The notes under the pieces are model-generated. The model was not told the origin of the DNA and made no database searches. It saw only the letters and a list, made by a program, of their open reading frames with translations. This document shows, piece after piece, positions 25,721 through 33,861 of a stretch of DNA of 64,000 nt. Position numbers and translations under genes: made by a program. The first letter of the stretch is position 1, and every line of letters begins with the position of its first letter. This stretch comes from Rhizobium sp. SG_E_25_P2 (GTDB lineage Bacteria; Pseudomonadota; Alphaproteobacteria; Rhizobiales; Rhizobiaceae), in the NCBI RefSeq assembly GCF_029892285.1, contig NZ_JARXVM010000024.1, positions 1-64,000 on the forward strand. The letters are read 5' to 3'.

Positions 25721-27991
25721 ATGACCGACTATTTCTCCGATCCAAGAAAAGCCGGCCAAGCCGAGGGTTTCAGTCTTTCACGTGTGTTTTCGGCAAAGAA
25801 TATCCTGCTTCCGATGCTTGTCGCGGTGGGACTAATCGCCGTTATGATGACATCTTGGACGACATATAAGGGAATGGTGAGTTCGTTCGCCTCGGGTGAC
25901 GCCTGGTATGCGGCGGTTGGGCTAACGGCGATCGCGGTCGCCGGCATGATCACCTGCTCGTATTTTCTGGGGCAGGGCCTGACGAATATTTTCGCAGGCC
26001 GGCGGGACGGATTGCTCCGCTACTTCTTCATCGCGCTCGCTTATTTTCTCATGGCCGGCATGTGCTGGCTGTTTTCGTTTTCGGGCTACTATCAGCTGTT
26101 CAGCCAAACGACCGGTAAGGACGCGCGCGACTTCGGCTTGATCCTGTCGGGATTTCCCGGCGACGCCTTGGGTGATCTGAACACCAAGGCGCATGACATC
26201 GTGACGAACGTGCCGGATGACCTCCGCGCCAAGGCGACGTCGTATGCCGAGAAGGTTCGAAAACTGGACGCGAGCTTTACCGATCCCAAGAAGAAAGCCG
26301 AGCGGAGGACGGCGCGTGAGGAAAAGGAGAAGCAGCTTTCGATTGAGTTCGCCAACGACCTGAAGAGATTGCAGACGAACGTCGACGATCTACGCAAAAA
26401 CATGCAGGAAAGGGCGAAATCGGCGAAGGAGCTCGATGAAAAGCTGAAAGCGCAAACGGCCAAGAAGGATCAAGCAGCAAAGATTTCGGATCGGCTGGAA
26501 AAGGCTCTGAAGCTGGAGTTCAGGGATCCGGGTGAAGAAAAGGTTCCCATTCCAGCCGCCTCTGACGCAGGCAAATTGCTGAAGGACGTAGCGGCGTGCC
26601 AAAAGGATCGGGACTCCGGCGCGTCGTCGGGTCCATGCTACAAAGCAATCGCCGTCGCCCTTGAGGCAAAAAAGAATGAACTGTCTGATCTTGATAGTGA
26701 GGTAAGCAGACTCGTCACTGCGCAGAAGAATGCCGGTGTCGATGATCGCGTCCTGGCCAAGCAGTTCGAGGAGGCCACGGAAGACCTGAGAGTCTTTAAT
26801 GAGGATTCGGAGAAAAATAAGCTCACCCTCAAGGACAGAAAGGCCCCTGACGATCTCGCCGGGAGCTTGATTGCGTTCGGCACAATTCCGACCAAGGTCA
26901 AGTTCGACCAGATTGCGGCGGAATGCATCAACACCGTCGACGCCTTGAAGTCCGACAGCGGTTCAGAAGGTGCAGACACCGATTGCGGGCAGTCGGAGCT
27001 TGCGGTAGCGCTCGAAGCGAACGACACCAGAGTGAAGAGCGCGCAGGCATATATAGATGTTTGCGAGACAAATATCGTCGGAAATGTGAATGAGGTGGTG
27101 AAACGCCTCGAATTCGACACCGTCAACAAGGAAACCGACGCGCGCAGGAAATTGCTGTCCGAGGCGCTGGCTGAGGTCCGAACCGACATCGAGAAGTGCA
27201 TGGTCAGTGCGAAGGCGCTTGGTCTCGAGACGGCCAGCGCCGAGCAGAAGATGCGTGCCTATGCGCTGAAGAACGATCCGAACCAGGACAATGTGAGCGC
27301 AGCGACCGAAATTCTCGGCCGCTTTTGGCGCAACGAAGCCAATTCGAACGACTATTTTCCCGCCGCCATGGCGCTTATGCAGGAAATCTATTTCCTCTTC
27401 GCAAAGCTAATGATCGATTTCATCACGGTCGGGGGAGGGGCGAGTGGTATCCGCTACCGTGACGATACGGACGATGACATCGATTGGGCGCCGAACGAAG
27501 GCGACAGCCCTCGGGCGCGTGCCGCGAAGAACATCCTGCGTATCGGCGTGCATCGTGGCAGTTCGATGCAACTGGATCCGGACTTCGACAGCGGCTTCGC
27601 GCAGGATGTCAAGGCGGAGATGCGGCGTATTCTCAGCGAGCTGATCATTGCCGGAAAAGCCTCCAACAATTGGTTTTCCAGTCGTTTCACGGTGACGGCC
27701 CGAGGCCTGGCGACGCTGGAGGACATGATCCGAAGCATGGTTCGGCGCAAGGCGAAGGCGGCTGCGTCGGCAGCGCAGCCTTCCGAGCCGGCATGGGTGC
27801 GGCCGCGTTATCCCGACGAGGTCCCGCCCGAGCAGCCTCCAGTCCGCGAGGTGGTGGAAACAGTCGTCAAGGCACCGATCAGGAACGTAGAACGCATTTC
27901 GGATGCCGAATCCGCCGAGAATAAAGGCAAGCGATCGCATGATCCCCATCAGATCGTTCGGCTGCGCTTCGACCAGCGTCCCGAAGCGTAA
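25721..27991 (+). CDS. Membrane plus coiled-coil protein ending the island operon
   Basis: A 756-aa protein. Three or four N-terminal membrane helices (about 27-46, 60-82 and 95-118) are followed by a long charged helical region (about 150-470) with heptad-like stretches such as 'RLQTNVDDLRKNMQERAKSA', and Cys pairs that suggest extracytoplasmic disulfides. A hydrophobic segment near 545-565 ('MALMQEIYFLFAKLMIDFIT') and a cytoplasmic, basic tail end the protein. Start: ATG at 25721 with TTGGAG upstream; an ATG at 25688 and longer frames lack a good site. No enzymatic motif is seen. A periplasmic coiled-coil spacer tied to the inner membrane would fit a role in positioning the SEDS/PBP pair or spanning toward the outer membrane; this is inference. 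Confidence 0.75.
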   Translation: MTDYFSDPRKAGQAEGFSLSRVFSAKNILLPMLVAVGLIAVMMTSWTTYKGMVSSFASGDAWYAAVGLTAIAVAGMITCSYFLGQGLTNIFAGRRDGLLRYFFIALAYFLMAGMCWLFSFSGYYQLFSQTTGKDARDFGLILSGFPGDALGDLNTKAHDIVTNVPDDLRAKATSYAEKVRKLDASFTDPKKKAERRTAREEKEKQLSIEFANDLKRLQTNVDDLRKNMQERAKSAKELDEKLKAQTAKKDQAAKISDRLEKALKLEFRDPGEEKVPIPAASDAGKLLKDVAACQKDRDSGASSGPCYKAIAVALEAKKNELSDLDSEVSRLVTAQKNAGVDDRVLAKQFEEATEDLRVFNEDSEKNKLTLKDRKAPDDLAGSLIAFGTIPTKVKFDQIAAECINTVDALKSDSGSEGADTDCGQSELAVALEANDTRVKSAQAYIDVCETNIVGNVNEVVKRLEFDTVNKETDARRKLLSEALAEVRTDIEKCMVSAKALGLETASAEQKMRAYALKNDPNQDNVSAATEILGRFWRNEANSNDYFPAAMALMQEIYFLFAKLMIDFITVGGGASGIRYRDDTDDDIDWAPNEGDSPRARAAKNILRIGVHRGSSMQLDPDFDSGFAQDVKAEMRRILSELIIAGKASNNWFSSRFTVTARGLATLEDMIRSMVRRKAKAAASAAQPSEPAWVRPRYPDEVPPEQPPVREVVETVVKAPIRNVERISDAESAENKGKRSHDPHQIVRLRFDQRPEA

Positions 27992-28132
27992 GCGGCCTTG
28001 GGGGCGAGCCTTCGTGGAATGCCAACGATCAATGAAAGGAAACCATGAGACTGAGCCGATCCGATGGGCCGGCCTTCAGTCCCTGCTATAATCAACCGTG
28101 GCGGCCGCGAGGGCCTCTTGCCGCGAGCAACG

Positions 28133-28188
28133 GGACGAACACCGACTGGCCGCCGCTCATCAGTTGCGCCTCCGGTCGGTGTTCGTCC
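28133..28188. terminator. 14-bp inverted repeat after the island operon
   Basis: GGACGAACACCGAC (28133-28146) and GTCGGTGTTCGTCC (28175-28188) are exact complements around a 28-base loop, about 140 bases past the last operon stop. There is no T-run. It could be a Rho-assisted terminator, a 3'-protecting structure or a transposon-end relic. Confidence 0.5.
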
Positions 28189-28205
28189 TGCTTGGGGAGT
28201 TCCTC

Positions 28206-28735
28206 CTAGAACTTCTCGGGCGTGTCGACGTCTAGGCCGAATTCGTGCATGGCGAGTTCGCCGAAGGAGAGTGGCGACTCGTCGAGCTCCTGGATGTGGT
28301 GATCGACACCGGCGCGGGCCAACGGCAGCAGGCCGTGATCCCCGTCGAAGGCACCGGCCATGACTTTGATCGCCGGAATCTGCGGATATTTCACCGCGTC
28401 TTCAACGATTTCGGCTTTGTGGTCAACGACCAAAACCCTTTGATTGAGCCCGATGAAGGACTGGGCGACAAGGTGGCCAAAGCGGCTGGCGCCGATGATC
28501 ACGACCTGCGGCGTGCCCTCGTCGATGGCCTCGGCTTCCGCCGCAAGGCTCTTGTTCCAGCGCAGGAAGCGCTCTAGCGCAGAGATCGAGATTGGGGTGA
28601 GCAAGCGCCATGGGCAGAATGACCACCGCCGTCAGCATCGCGTTGACGTCGTTGTCCATCAGGCCGATATCGTCGTGGTGAAAAGGAAGAAGACGAATTC
28701 GCCGCCTGCGCGCTCATCGTCGCGGGCTACAGGTA
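28206..28735 (-). pseudogene. Decayed Kef-type K+/H+ antiporter C-terminal fragment
   Basis: The frame from 28604 down to 28206 encodes a RCK/TrkA-N nucleotide-binding domain: 'QVVIIGASRFGHLVAQSFIG' (GxGxxG-type loop) then 'RVLVVDH', followed by a KefB/KefC-like tail. Just upstream another frame gives 'DNDVNAMLTAVVILPMALAHP', the usual end of the antiporter membrane domain, and a third frame gives 'GGEFVFFLF', an earlier piece of it. At least two frameshifts and the missing N-terminal membrane domain show a pseudogene of a glutathione-regulated-type CPA2 antiporter. It lies between the island operon and the attachment repeat, so it is probably debris from an earlier integration or of the original chromosomal neighbour. 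Confidence 0.8.
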
Positions 28736-28809
28736 GCGCAGTCTTAGTACGGCTGTCGTCGTGGCCCATATAAGACAACAGCTTATAACCATAGATAACC
28801 AATTCCGAT
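28732..28809 (+). repeat. 78-bp direct repeat, copy 1, beside the attachment site
   Basis: Aligns without gaps to 28876-28953. The right half is nearly identical: 'GATAACCAATTCCGAT' is exact, and 'TATAA.ACAA.AGCTT.TAACCAT' differs at a few positions. The left half shares GGTAGCGCAG and is otherwise diverged. Confidence 0.75.
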
Positions 28810-28875
28810 GAGGCAAATCAGAGGTATCTAAAATGCCGGAACTGAGCTAACTTTAGATCAGTTTCCCGGCATAGT

Positions 28876-28953
28876 GGTAGCGCAGCCCTAGCGCAATTGC
28901 GACTACGGGCCTTATAAAACAATAGCTTTTAACCATGGATAACCAATTCCGAT
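28876..28953 (+). repeat. 78-bp direct repeat, copy 2, beside the attachment site
   Basis: Partner of 28732-28809. It ends 11 bases before the tRNA-like core. Such paired repeats near a core site are what integrase arm-binding sites, or two successive attachment-site junctions, look like. Confidence 0.75.
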
Positions 28954-28961
28954 TCCAAAGG

Positions 28962-29290
28962 TCACAGGTTCGAATCCTGTCGGGTGCGCCATTCCAGTAC
29001 AGAACTGCGAACCGCAAAAGCCGCCGTTTCCCCGCTCGAAGCGGCTACGAGGCTTTGCAGCAGGTTCGATTTCGTCCCCATGATGCGAACCCCATCGTCT
29101 GCGACCTCAACGCGCTGGGCAAACGCGCGCAGGTGATCCCGCCGATAGCCGCCTCCTTCGATCCGCAGGCTGCTGCGCGCGGCTTGTGAAAGCGCGTCGA
29201 TCATGTCTGGCGTAACGGCCCGGCTCTCGGCGTCACATAACAGATTGTAGCTGCCATAAAGGCTGCGCGAGCTAAACACGGAATCTCCTA
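28962..29290 (-). pseudogene. Serine recombinase C-terminal remnant
   Basis: On the minus strand about 105 codons encode a typical C terminus of large serine recombinases of rhizobia: 'RRDHLRAFAQRVEVADDGVR', 'RIMGTKSNLLQSLVAASSGE', then 'VLEWRTRQDSNL' and stop. The last nine codons are the antisense of the tRNA 3' end, meaning the recombinase gene overlapped its own attachment site. The upstream catalytic and zinc-ribbon domains are gone: the frame continues past 29290 only as an out-of-phase shadow of the DUF4209-like gene. This is a scar of an older integration at the same tRNA site. Confidence 0.75.
28965..28991 (+). repeat. Right copy of tRNA-3'-end direct repeat (putative att core)
   Basis: The T-arm pairs properly here (ACAGG/CCTGT around TTCGAAT), followed by CGGGTGC, discriminator G and CCA. 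It resembles the 3' end of an alphaproteobacterial arginine-type tRNA. The 5' half (acceptor GCACCCG, D-arm, anticodon arm) is not found in the 250 bases upstream, so this is a duplicated 3' fragment left by integration and not a tRNA gene. It repeats 8212-8238 at 25/27 positions. Confidence 0.82.
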
Positions 29291-29310
29291 ACTTCTGTTG
29301 ACGATCCTGC

Positions 29311-31185
29311 TCAGGAGAGCGAGCGCAAACGGCGGCGAACCTCATCTGCATGAGGCGCGAGCTGCTCGATGCAAAGCCGGTAGATAAACCAGCAAGCATA
29401 AATCGCATCCCGTCCGCCAAAAACCCACTGATGCAAAAGCCCGTGCGCCATTCTATGGCGAAGCGTCGGCCCAGCCTGATGGTCGAACATGTTTTCGATC
29501 TCGAACACGACGGCATCGCCAATGAGGTCTTCGAGCGGTTTGCGCCATTCACCCGACGGATCGAGCAGCGTGGATAGCGTTGCGCTCGATTGCGTCAGAT
29601 CGGATTTCAGACGCGTCGTGTCGACATCCGCCGCGTTCAGCACGTAGCGCAGCGAGTTTTCGAGCTGCGGCACGAGAAGATGTGCCGCCTCGATAAAGTC
29701 ACCGTTGAAGAAGTGGAAGAAGCCGCGGCCGAAGAACGCTTCGTGGTGCGGCGGCACAAACGGGCTCATTGCCGCTAACGTCGTCAGCACCCGCTCATCT
29801 GGACCGTGATCGAAAACGATTTGATAGCGGCCCGGTTCGATCTGCCCCGCCACAATAAAACCACGCCTAATCTGCTCGTGCTGGATGATCTGGACCCGAA
29901 TGTTTGCCTCGTTGGGGGGACTAGCGAAACCGCCGGCAGGCGGCGTTCGCGAGGCGGGCTTAAAGGTCTCATCGTAGATCACCGAGGCGAATAGGCTACC
30001 AAAGGGAGATCGTCCGATGGATTCTTCTGCCTCCCGGCGAAGATCCGCGACGGCGGGTGAGCGGCTTTGTCCGGCGTAGATGAGAAGAGCATCCGCCAAT
30101 TCATTGCCGCCCAATTGCGCCTTGGTCCCCTCGACAATTTCGGAGATGTCGGTCGAGGATGAGATCGGCGCCATGAAATCGGCGATGTCACCCTGCTTGC
30201 GCACCAAACGTGCTTGCAGGTCAGCGCGTCTGGCATTCGTGCCTCGAACTCGTCGCAACGTCGCAATGGCCTGCTCAAGCCAATGGGTCTCGTGCATAGG
30301 GCTTTTCGCCATACGATCGGCAGTTTCGACCAGTCGCTCCGCGACCTGAACCATAGCCCGGTCGGCATCTACTTTTCGATCGGCACGGGAATAAGCGCGA
30401 GCGGTCAAACGCCAAAGTTGCTCCGGCCCGTCTGAGTCGCCCACAGCGGCCCTGGAAACGGCAAACGCTTCCGCCGCTTTCGCAAGACTAGCGGCCCTCG
30501 TCGTCTTGAAGTCCAGTTCCAGATCGCTTGCCCGCACGAAGCCGAACACGTCTTCGCGCTTCAGCGCCCGTTGCCGGACCTTCTTAGCGAGTGAAACGAG
30601 ATCATCTGTTCGTCCGCCAGCCCAGCCAATCTGCCGTTGCAGCACGCACGCACGGCGCAGCAGATCGAGCGCGCGAGGGTCGCTTGCCTCATTGCGGCGG
30701 CTTCGCATCTCGGCCTTACCAGCCAAGAGGCGGCGGACGCACTCAATATAGCCGTCGATCGCCAATCGCGCGGCATCGTGCTGCTTGGTGTTCACCCACG
30801 CGAGATCGGCCAGCCGTGCTTTGAGGGCCGGGTGATCGGCTTGAGCCGCCAACTCGCCGAATACCAACGACTGCTTGCCTCGATACGTCAGGGGCGTTGG
30901 ACTTGATCCCGTCGCCCACGCCATCAGCGGTGTGAACGGTTTCAATGGCTCGCCTGCCTGTAAACACATCGTACAAACACCGCCCAGAAGATTGTAGACG
31001 GCTGCCTTCTCTTCGTCGCCGCCCAACTCTGCCGCATCGCGCGCCGTCGAATAATGTCGCCACAGCACCGAGCAATCGACCGAACGCTCGCTGGAGATCG
31101 GTATCTCTGGGTCGGCCGCTAAGATATCCGCGAGATCGATTAGAGAAGGTTCGAATTTTTTCCCGGTCTGAGACGCGTCGGCCAT
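29311..31185 (-). CDS. DUF4209 family protein with HEPN-like motif
   Basis: A 624-aa soluble protein. The N-terminal two thirds are helical and TPR-like. The C-terminal part follows the DUF4209 pattern: 'ENSLRYVLNAADVDT', 'TLSTLLDPSGEWRKPL', 'LIGDAVVFEIENMFDHQAGP', then 'LRHRMAHGLLHQW' and 'ACWFIYRLCIEQL'. The R-x4-H in 'RHRMAH' is the HEPN-type RNase motif, and the family is found mostly in accessory and defence-rich regions; whether it cleaves RNA is not shown. Start is uncertain: an ATG at 31185 gives MADASQTGKKFEPS, while a frame from 31269 adds 28 residues without a clear ribosome site. It stands alone, just right of the recombinase scar, and is a candidate defence or stress effector. 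Confidence 0.75.
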   Translation of the reverse strand: MADASQTGKKFEPSLIDLADILAADPEIPISSERSVDCSVLWRHYSTARDAAELGGDEEKAAVYNLLGGVCTMCLQAGEPLKPFTPLMAWATGSSPTPLTYRGKQSLVFGELAAQADHPALKARLADLAWVNTKQHDAARLAIDGYIECVRRLLAGKAEMRSRRNEASDPRALDLLRRACVLQRQIGWAGGRTDDLVSLAKKVRQRALKREDVFGFVRASDLELDFKTTRAASLAKAAEAFAVSRAAVGDSDGPEQLWRLTARAYSRADRKVDADRAMVQVAERLVETADRMAKSPMHETHWLEQAIATLRRVRGTNARRADLQARLVRKQGDIADFMAPISSSTDISEIVEGTKAQLGGNELADALLIYAGQSRSPAVADLRREAEESIGRSPFGSLFASVIYDETFKPASRTPPAGGFASPPNEANIRVQIIQHEQIRRGFIVAGQIEPGRYQIVFDHGPDERVLTTLAAMSPFVPPHHEAFFGRGFFHFFNGDFIEAAHLLVPQLENSLRYVLNAADVDTTRLKSDLTQSSATLSTLLDPSGEWRKPLEDLIGDAVVFEIENMFDHQAGPTLRHRMAHGLLHQWVFGGRDAIYACWFIYRLCIEQLAPHADEVRRRLRSLS

Positions 31186-31524
31186 AACTGGAATACTCGT
31201 TTGGAATTTCAGCAATCCTTGCACGATCACGGCCCATATGCGACTGTTTTGGCCCTGACTTGGAATCATTGCGGTATTAGAGCGCTATAACGGTAGACAT
31301 AGTTCTCATCATCGCGCGGTGCGCCAATTCCCCTCTTTGGTGCGCTGCCTCCTCCGAAACGATGTTGACGCAATGATCGGATGATTGCTGGGGGGGATTA
31401 AGACGGAGAAATGGCGGCGTTTGGCGGTATAGATTTGGTCATTGACGCGCCATTTCGCTTTGTCTGCGCCGCTGTATCGCCGCCCGTTTCGCGGGAAGCG
31501 GAAAAGGCGCGCGGAGGGGAGAGC
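31186..31524. other. Gene-free stretch right of the DUF4209-like gene
   Basis: Contains the presumed promoter of the DUF4209-like gene and the left copy of an imperfect repeat (31293-31333). No coding signal is seen. Confidence 0.5.
31293..31333 (+). repeat. Imperfect direct repeat bracketing lysR-phlG, left copy
   Basis: GTAGACATAG-TTCTCATCATCGC-GCGGTGCGCC and following bases match 33605-33651 with a few substitutions and a 5-base plus 1-base gap. Confidence 0.65.
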
Positions 31525-32463
31525 CTATCGTTTCCTCCCTCGCAGGCGTCTGAGCGCTTCGGCGACGAGATCGCGCATAAAACGGTGTGCCGGGGCTTTG
31601 TCGCTAGCCGCATGCCACACCAGTGTCAGCTTTGCCGGCGCAAGGCCGATCTCTTTGGGAAAGGGCCTGACCGACAGGTTGAAATATGCCGCAAAACGTT
31701 CCGCCACCTGGGTATGGACCGTCGCAATCATCGGCGCCTGAGACACGATGGCCGGGATCGTCAGCAGATGGGGCGTTCGCAGCGAGATGTGGGGCCACAC
31801 CTCCACACGTCCCAAGGCGTTGAGGACTGCGTCTCCGTCGGCTCCCTCGACCGCCAGCATCGGATATCGCTTGTAATCGTCAAGGGTTATCGCATCGCCG
31901 ATCCCCACCAGAGCGGCGTTGAACACCGTATGATAGCCTTCGGAATAGATCACGCGCTGCTTGTGGTAGCTTCGTCCCCCGGCAAAGGTGCCGATGGCGA
32001 GATCCAGCACGCCCATCTCCAGACCATCGGCGACATCGACCCCGTCGATGGGAATGAGCTTGAGCGAAATGCCGGGCGCCTTTTCCAGCAGCAAGGCCGT
32101 CACCGTTGGAATGAGCAATGCTTCGGCACTGTCGGTCACGCCCATTCGAAAGGTCATTTGCGCAGTTGAGGGATCGAAAGGCATCTGCTCCGCAAACAGC
32201 ATGCGGATCTTGCGCATTGTCCCCCGAAGCTCGGCTTCGAGACTGACGGCCTTCGGCGTCGGCGCCATGCCGCCGGCGCTCCGCACCAGCAATTCGTCTC
32301 CCAGCAGGCGTCTAAGACGCGCCAGATTATGGCTCATGGCGGGCTGCCCAAGAGAAAGGCGCTGCGCCGCGCGTGAGACATTCTTCTCCTCCAGAAGCGC
32401 CTCCATCGAGATCAGCAGGTTGAGATCGATTTTTTCAATATCAACCACGTCGATTTCCTTCAT
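31525..32463 (-). CDS. LysR-family transcriptional regulator
   Basis: A 312-aa LysR-type regulator. The N-terminal winged HTH begins 'EKIDLNLLISMEALLEEKNV' and continues with 'RAAQRLSLGQPAMSHNLARL', the recognition helix region. The remaining ~220 residues form the periplasmic-binding-like inducer domain, of NodD/PcpR-like type judging by 'GVLDLAIGTF'. The start at 32463 (MKEIDVVDIEK) is preferred because it places the HTH at the usual distance; the frame itself extends to 32607. It is divergent from the phlG-like gene across about 80 bases, the classic layout for a LysR protein controlling the adjacent gene, probably in response to a phenolic compound. Confidence 0.88.
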   Translation of the reverse strand: MKEIDVVDIEKIDLNLLISMEALLEEKNVSRAAQRLSLGQPAMSHNLARLRRLLGDELLVRSAGGMAPTPKAVSLEAELRGTMRKIRMLFAEQMPFDPSTAQMTFRMGVTDSAEALLIPTVTALLLEKAPGISLKLIPIDGVDVADGLEMGVLDLAIGTFAGGRSYHKQRVIYSEGYHTVFNAALVGIGDAITLDDYKRYPMLAVEGADGDAVLNALGRVEVWPHISLRTPHLLTIPAIVSQAPMIATVHTQVAERFAAYFNLSVRPFPKEIGLAPAKLTLVWHAASDKAPAHRFMRDLVAEALRRLRGRKR

Positions 32464-32542
32464 AATTCTGATCGATTTGAATAATGAGGAGCATGCCTTA
32501 ACTTCAGGGTCAAGCCACCAAACGTCACCAAGGACCCCGCTG

Positions 32543-33550
32543 ATGACCCAGTCAATATCGCGTCGCACGCTTCTCAGGAGCGCCCCAGCCGCAATCGTTG
32601 GAACCACGTCTGCTGCCCTCCTGACACATCCGGGCGTGGCGCAAGCGATCTCTGCCGCCGAACCCGCGACGCGTGGCGATGCCTATGGAGACTGGAGCGC
32701 AGTCACGTACCTTCCCCTGCAATGCCAAAAGCAGCGCATCGTCAATGAACAGGCGGTGCGGACCACGCCTTATGCAGACTTTCTCGACACGGATCTGTCC
32801 GTCCCTTCGGCTTCTGCGAAGGCCATCCAGTTCGGGCCACTCGACCCCGGCGAGGCTCCGACACCAAGTGCCCAGAACCTCAACCGCCTGATCGATCCGT
32901 CCTTCAAGACGAAAGACAACGGCTATGCCGTTCTTGGCGGCCAGATGGCCTATGCGCAAAGCCGCATTGTCATGCCCGGCGTGACCACCGACATGTTCAA
33001 ATGGTGGTTCACCTGGCATCCTGTCGAAAAAGAACGTTACATGCTCTGGTTCCCCCAGGCGCATATCGACACCAGCGTCGCCGACCCGGCTCGCCTGAAG
33101 GATACTTCGCTGAGCTACGAGAAGCGGCTGTTCAACAATCCCAATCGCATCCAGGAATGGATCGGCCCAAGCCGTCTCGACGCCATCATCCATTTCTCCG
33201 AGCCGGCGGCGCTCGGCTTCGACGCCCAAGCCCTGGCGCGGGAAGGGTTTACCGCTAGCGCCAGCGCCGTCTGCTATGCAACGCCCGCGCCCGATATCCC
33301 GTTCACGCTGATGGTCCATATTGCCCGCGACACAAGCGCCGGCATGGAACTCTTCAGCCGATACTGGATCGGGGCCCATGCGGACATGGCGCGCTTTGCC
33401 AATGCGGAAAAGGCGCCGTCCATGCTGCAGCATATTGGCTTCAACGAGCAGGTTGCAGAAATGACGGCTTATGAAATGTCGGTGCACGACATGACGGAGT
33501 TCAACCATCTCGCGCGCATCCTGCCCGGGATTCATCACGCATTCGGGTAA
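32543..33550 (+). CDS. DAPG/phloretin hydrolase family protein with Tat signal
   Basis: A 335-aa protein of the PhlG family, zinc hydrolases that cleave the C-C bond of acylphloroglucinols such as 2,4-diacetylphloroglucinol or phloretin. The family hallmark 'WWFTWHPVEKERYMLWFPQAH' type segment is present at about residues 150-172; later 'SRYWIGAH' and 'HDMTEFNHLARILPGIHHAF' carry further conserved His/Glu ligands. The N terminus 'SRRTLLRSAPAAIVG' followed by 'GVAQA' is a twin-arginine signal peptide, so the enzyme is exported folded. That differs from cytoplasmic PhlG and suggests degradation of an external antimicrobial or plant phenolic. Start ATG 32543 opens exactly at the Tat peptide. It is divergent from the LysR gene, its likely regulator. 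Confidence 0.85.
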   Translation: MTQSISRRTLLRSAPAAIVGTTSAALLTHPGVAQAISAAEPATRGDAYGDWSAVTYLPLQCQKQRIVNEQAVRTTPYADFLDTDLSVPSASAKAIQFGPLDPGEAPTPSAQNLNRLIDPSFKTKDNGYAVLGGQMAYAQSRIVMPGVTTDMFKWWFTWHPVEKERYMLWFPQAHIDTSVADPARLKDTSLSYEKRLFNNPNRIQEWIGPSRLDAIIHFSEPAALGFDAQALAREGFTASASAVCYATPAPDIPFTLMVHIARDTSAGMELFSRYWIGAHADMARFANAEKAPSMLQHIGFNEQVAEMTAYEMSVHDMTEFNHLARILPGIHHAFG

Positions 33551-33861
33551 AGAGGGGCGAGCCGACGTCGGCCATAAGCGCCCCGATCAAAAGAGGGCTG
33601 TCGCGTAGACATAGCTCTCATTATCGCCCGGCGCGGTGCGCCCATTTCCCCGAATGCGGGCTATCATAACGCAATCGCCATCTATTGTGCTTTGGACTGG
33701 ATATACAGAGGCCGGCTCCCTCACGCCGCATTCGAGAACAGCGGCATCCGGTGGAGAAGAGGTCGTGTTTGCTGAATGCGAAGATGGGCGACGGACAGGC
33801 GGCTGCGGGGTGGCCGCTGCCGCGCGGTGATTGTTCTTTGATGATCAGGACGCTTTTATGC
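33551..33861. other. Gene-free stretch between phlG-like gene and SDR gene
   Basis: About 310 bases. It holds the right copy of the repeat that brackets lysR-phlG (33605-33651); the rest shows no coding or structural signal I can support. Confidence 0.5.
33605..33651 (+). repeat. Imperfect direct repeat bracketing lysR-phlG, right copy
   Basis: Partner of 31293-31333: GTAGACATAG-CTCTCATTATCGC-CCGGC-GCGGTGCGCC. Same orientation as the left copy, about 2.3 kb apart. Confidence 0.65.

Noticed and set aside
28800-28991. A complete tRNA gene ending at the CCA at 28991
   Set aside because: The T-arm and acceptor 3' strand are good, but no matching 5' acceptor strand, D-arm or anticodon arm lies upstream. 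Only the 3' fragment is present.
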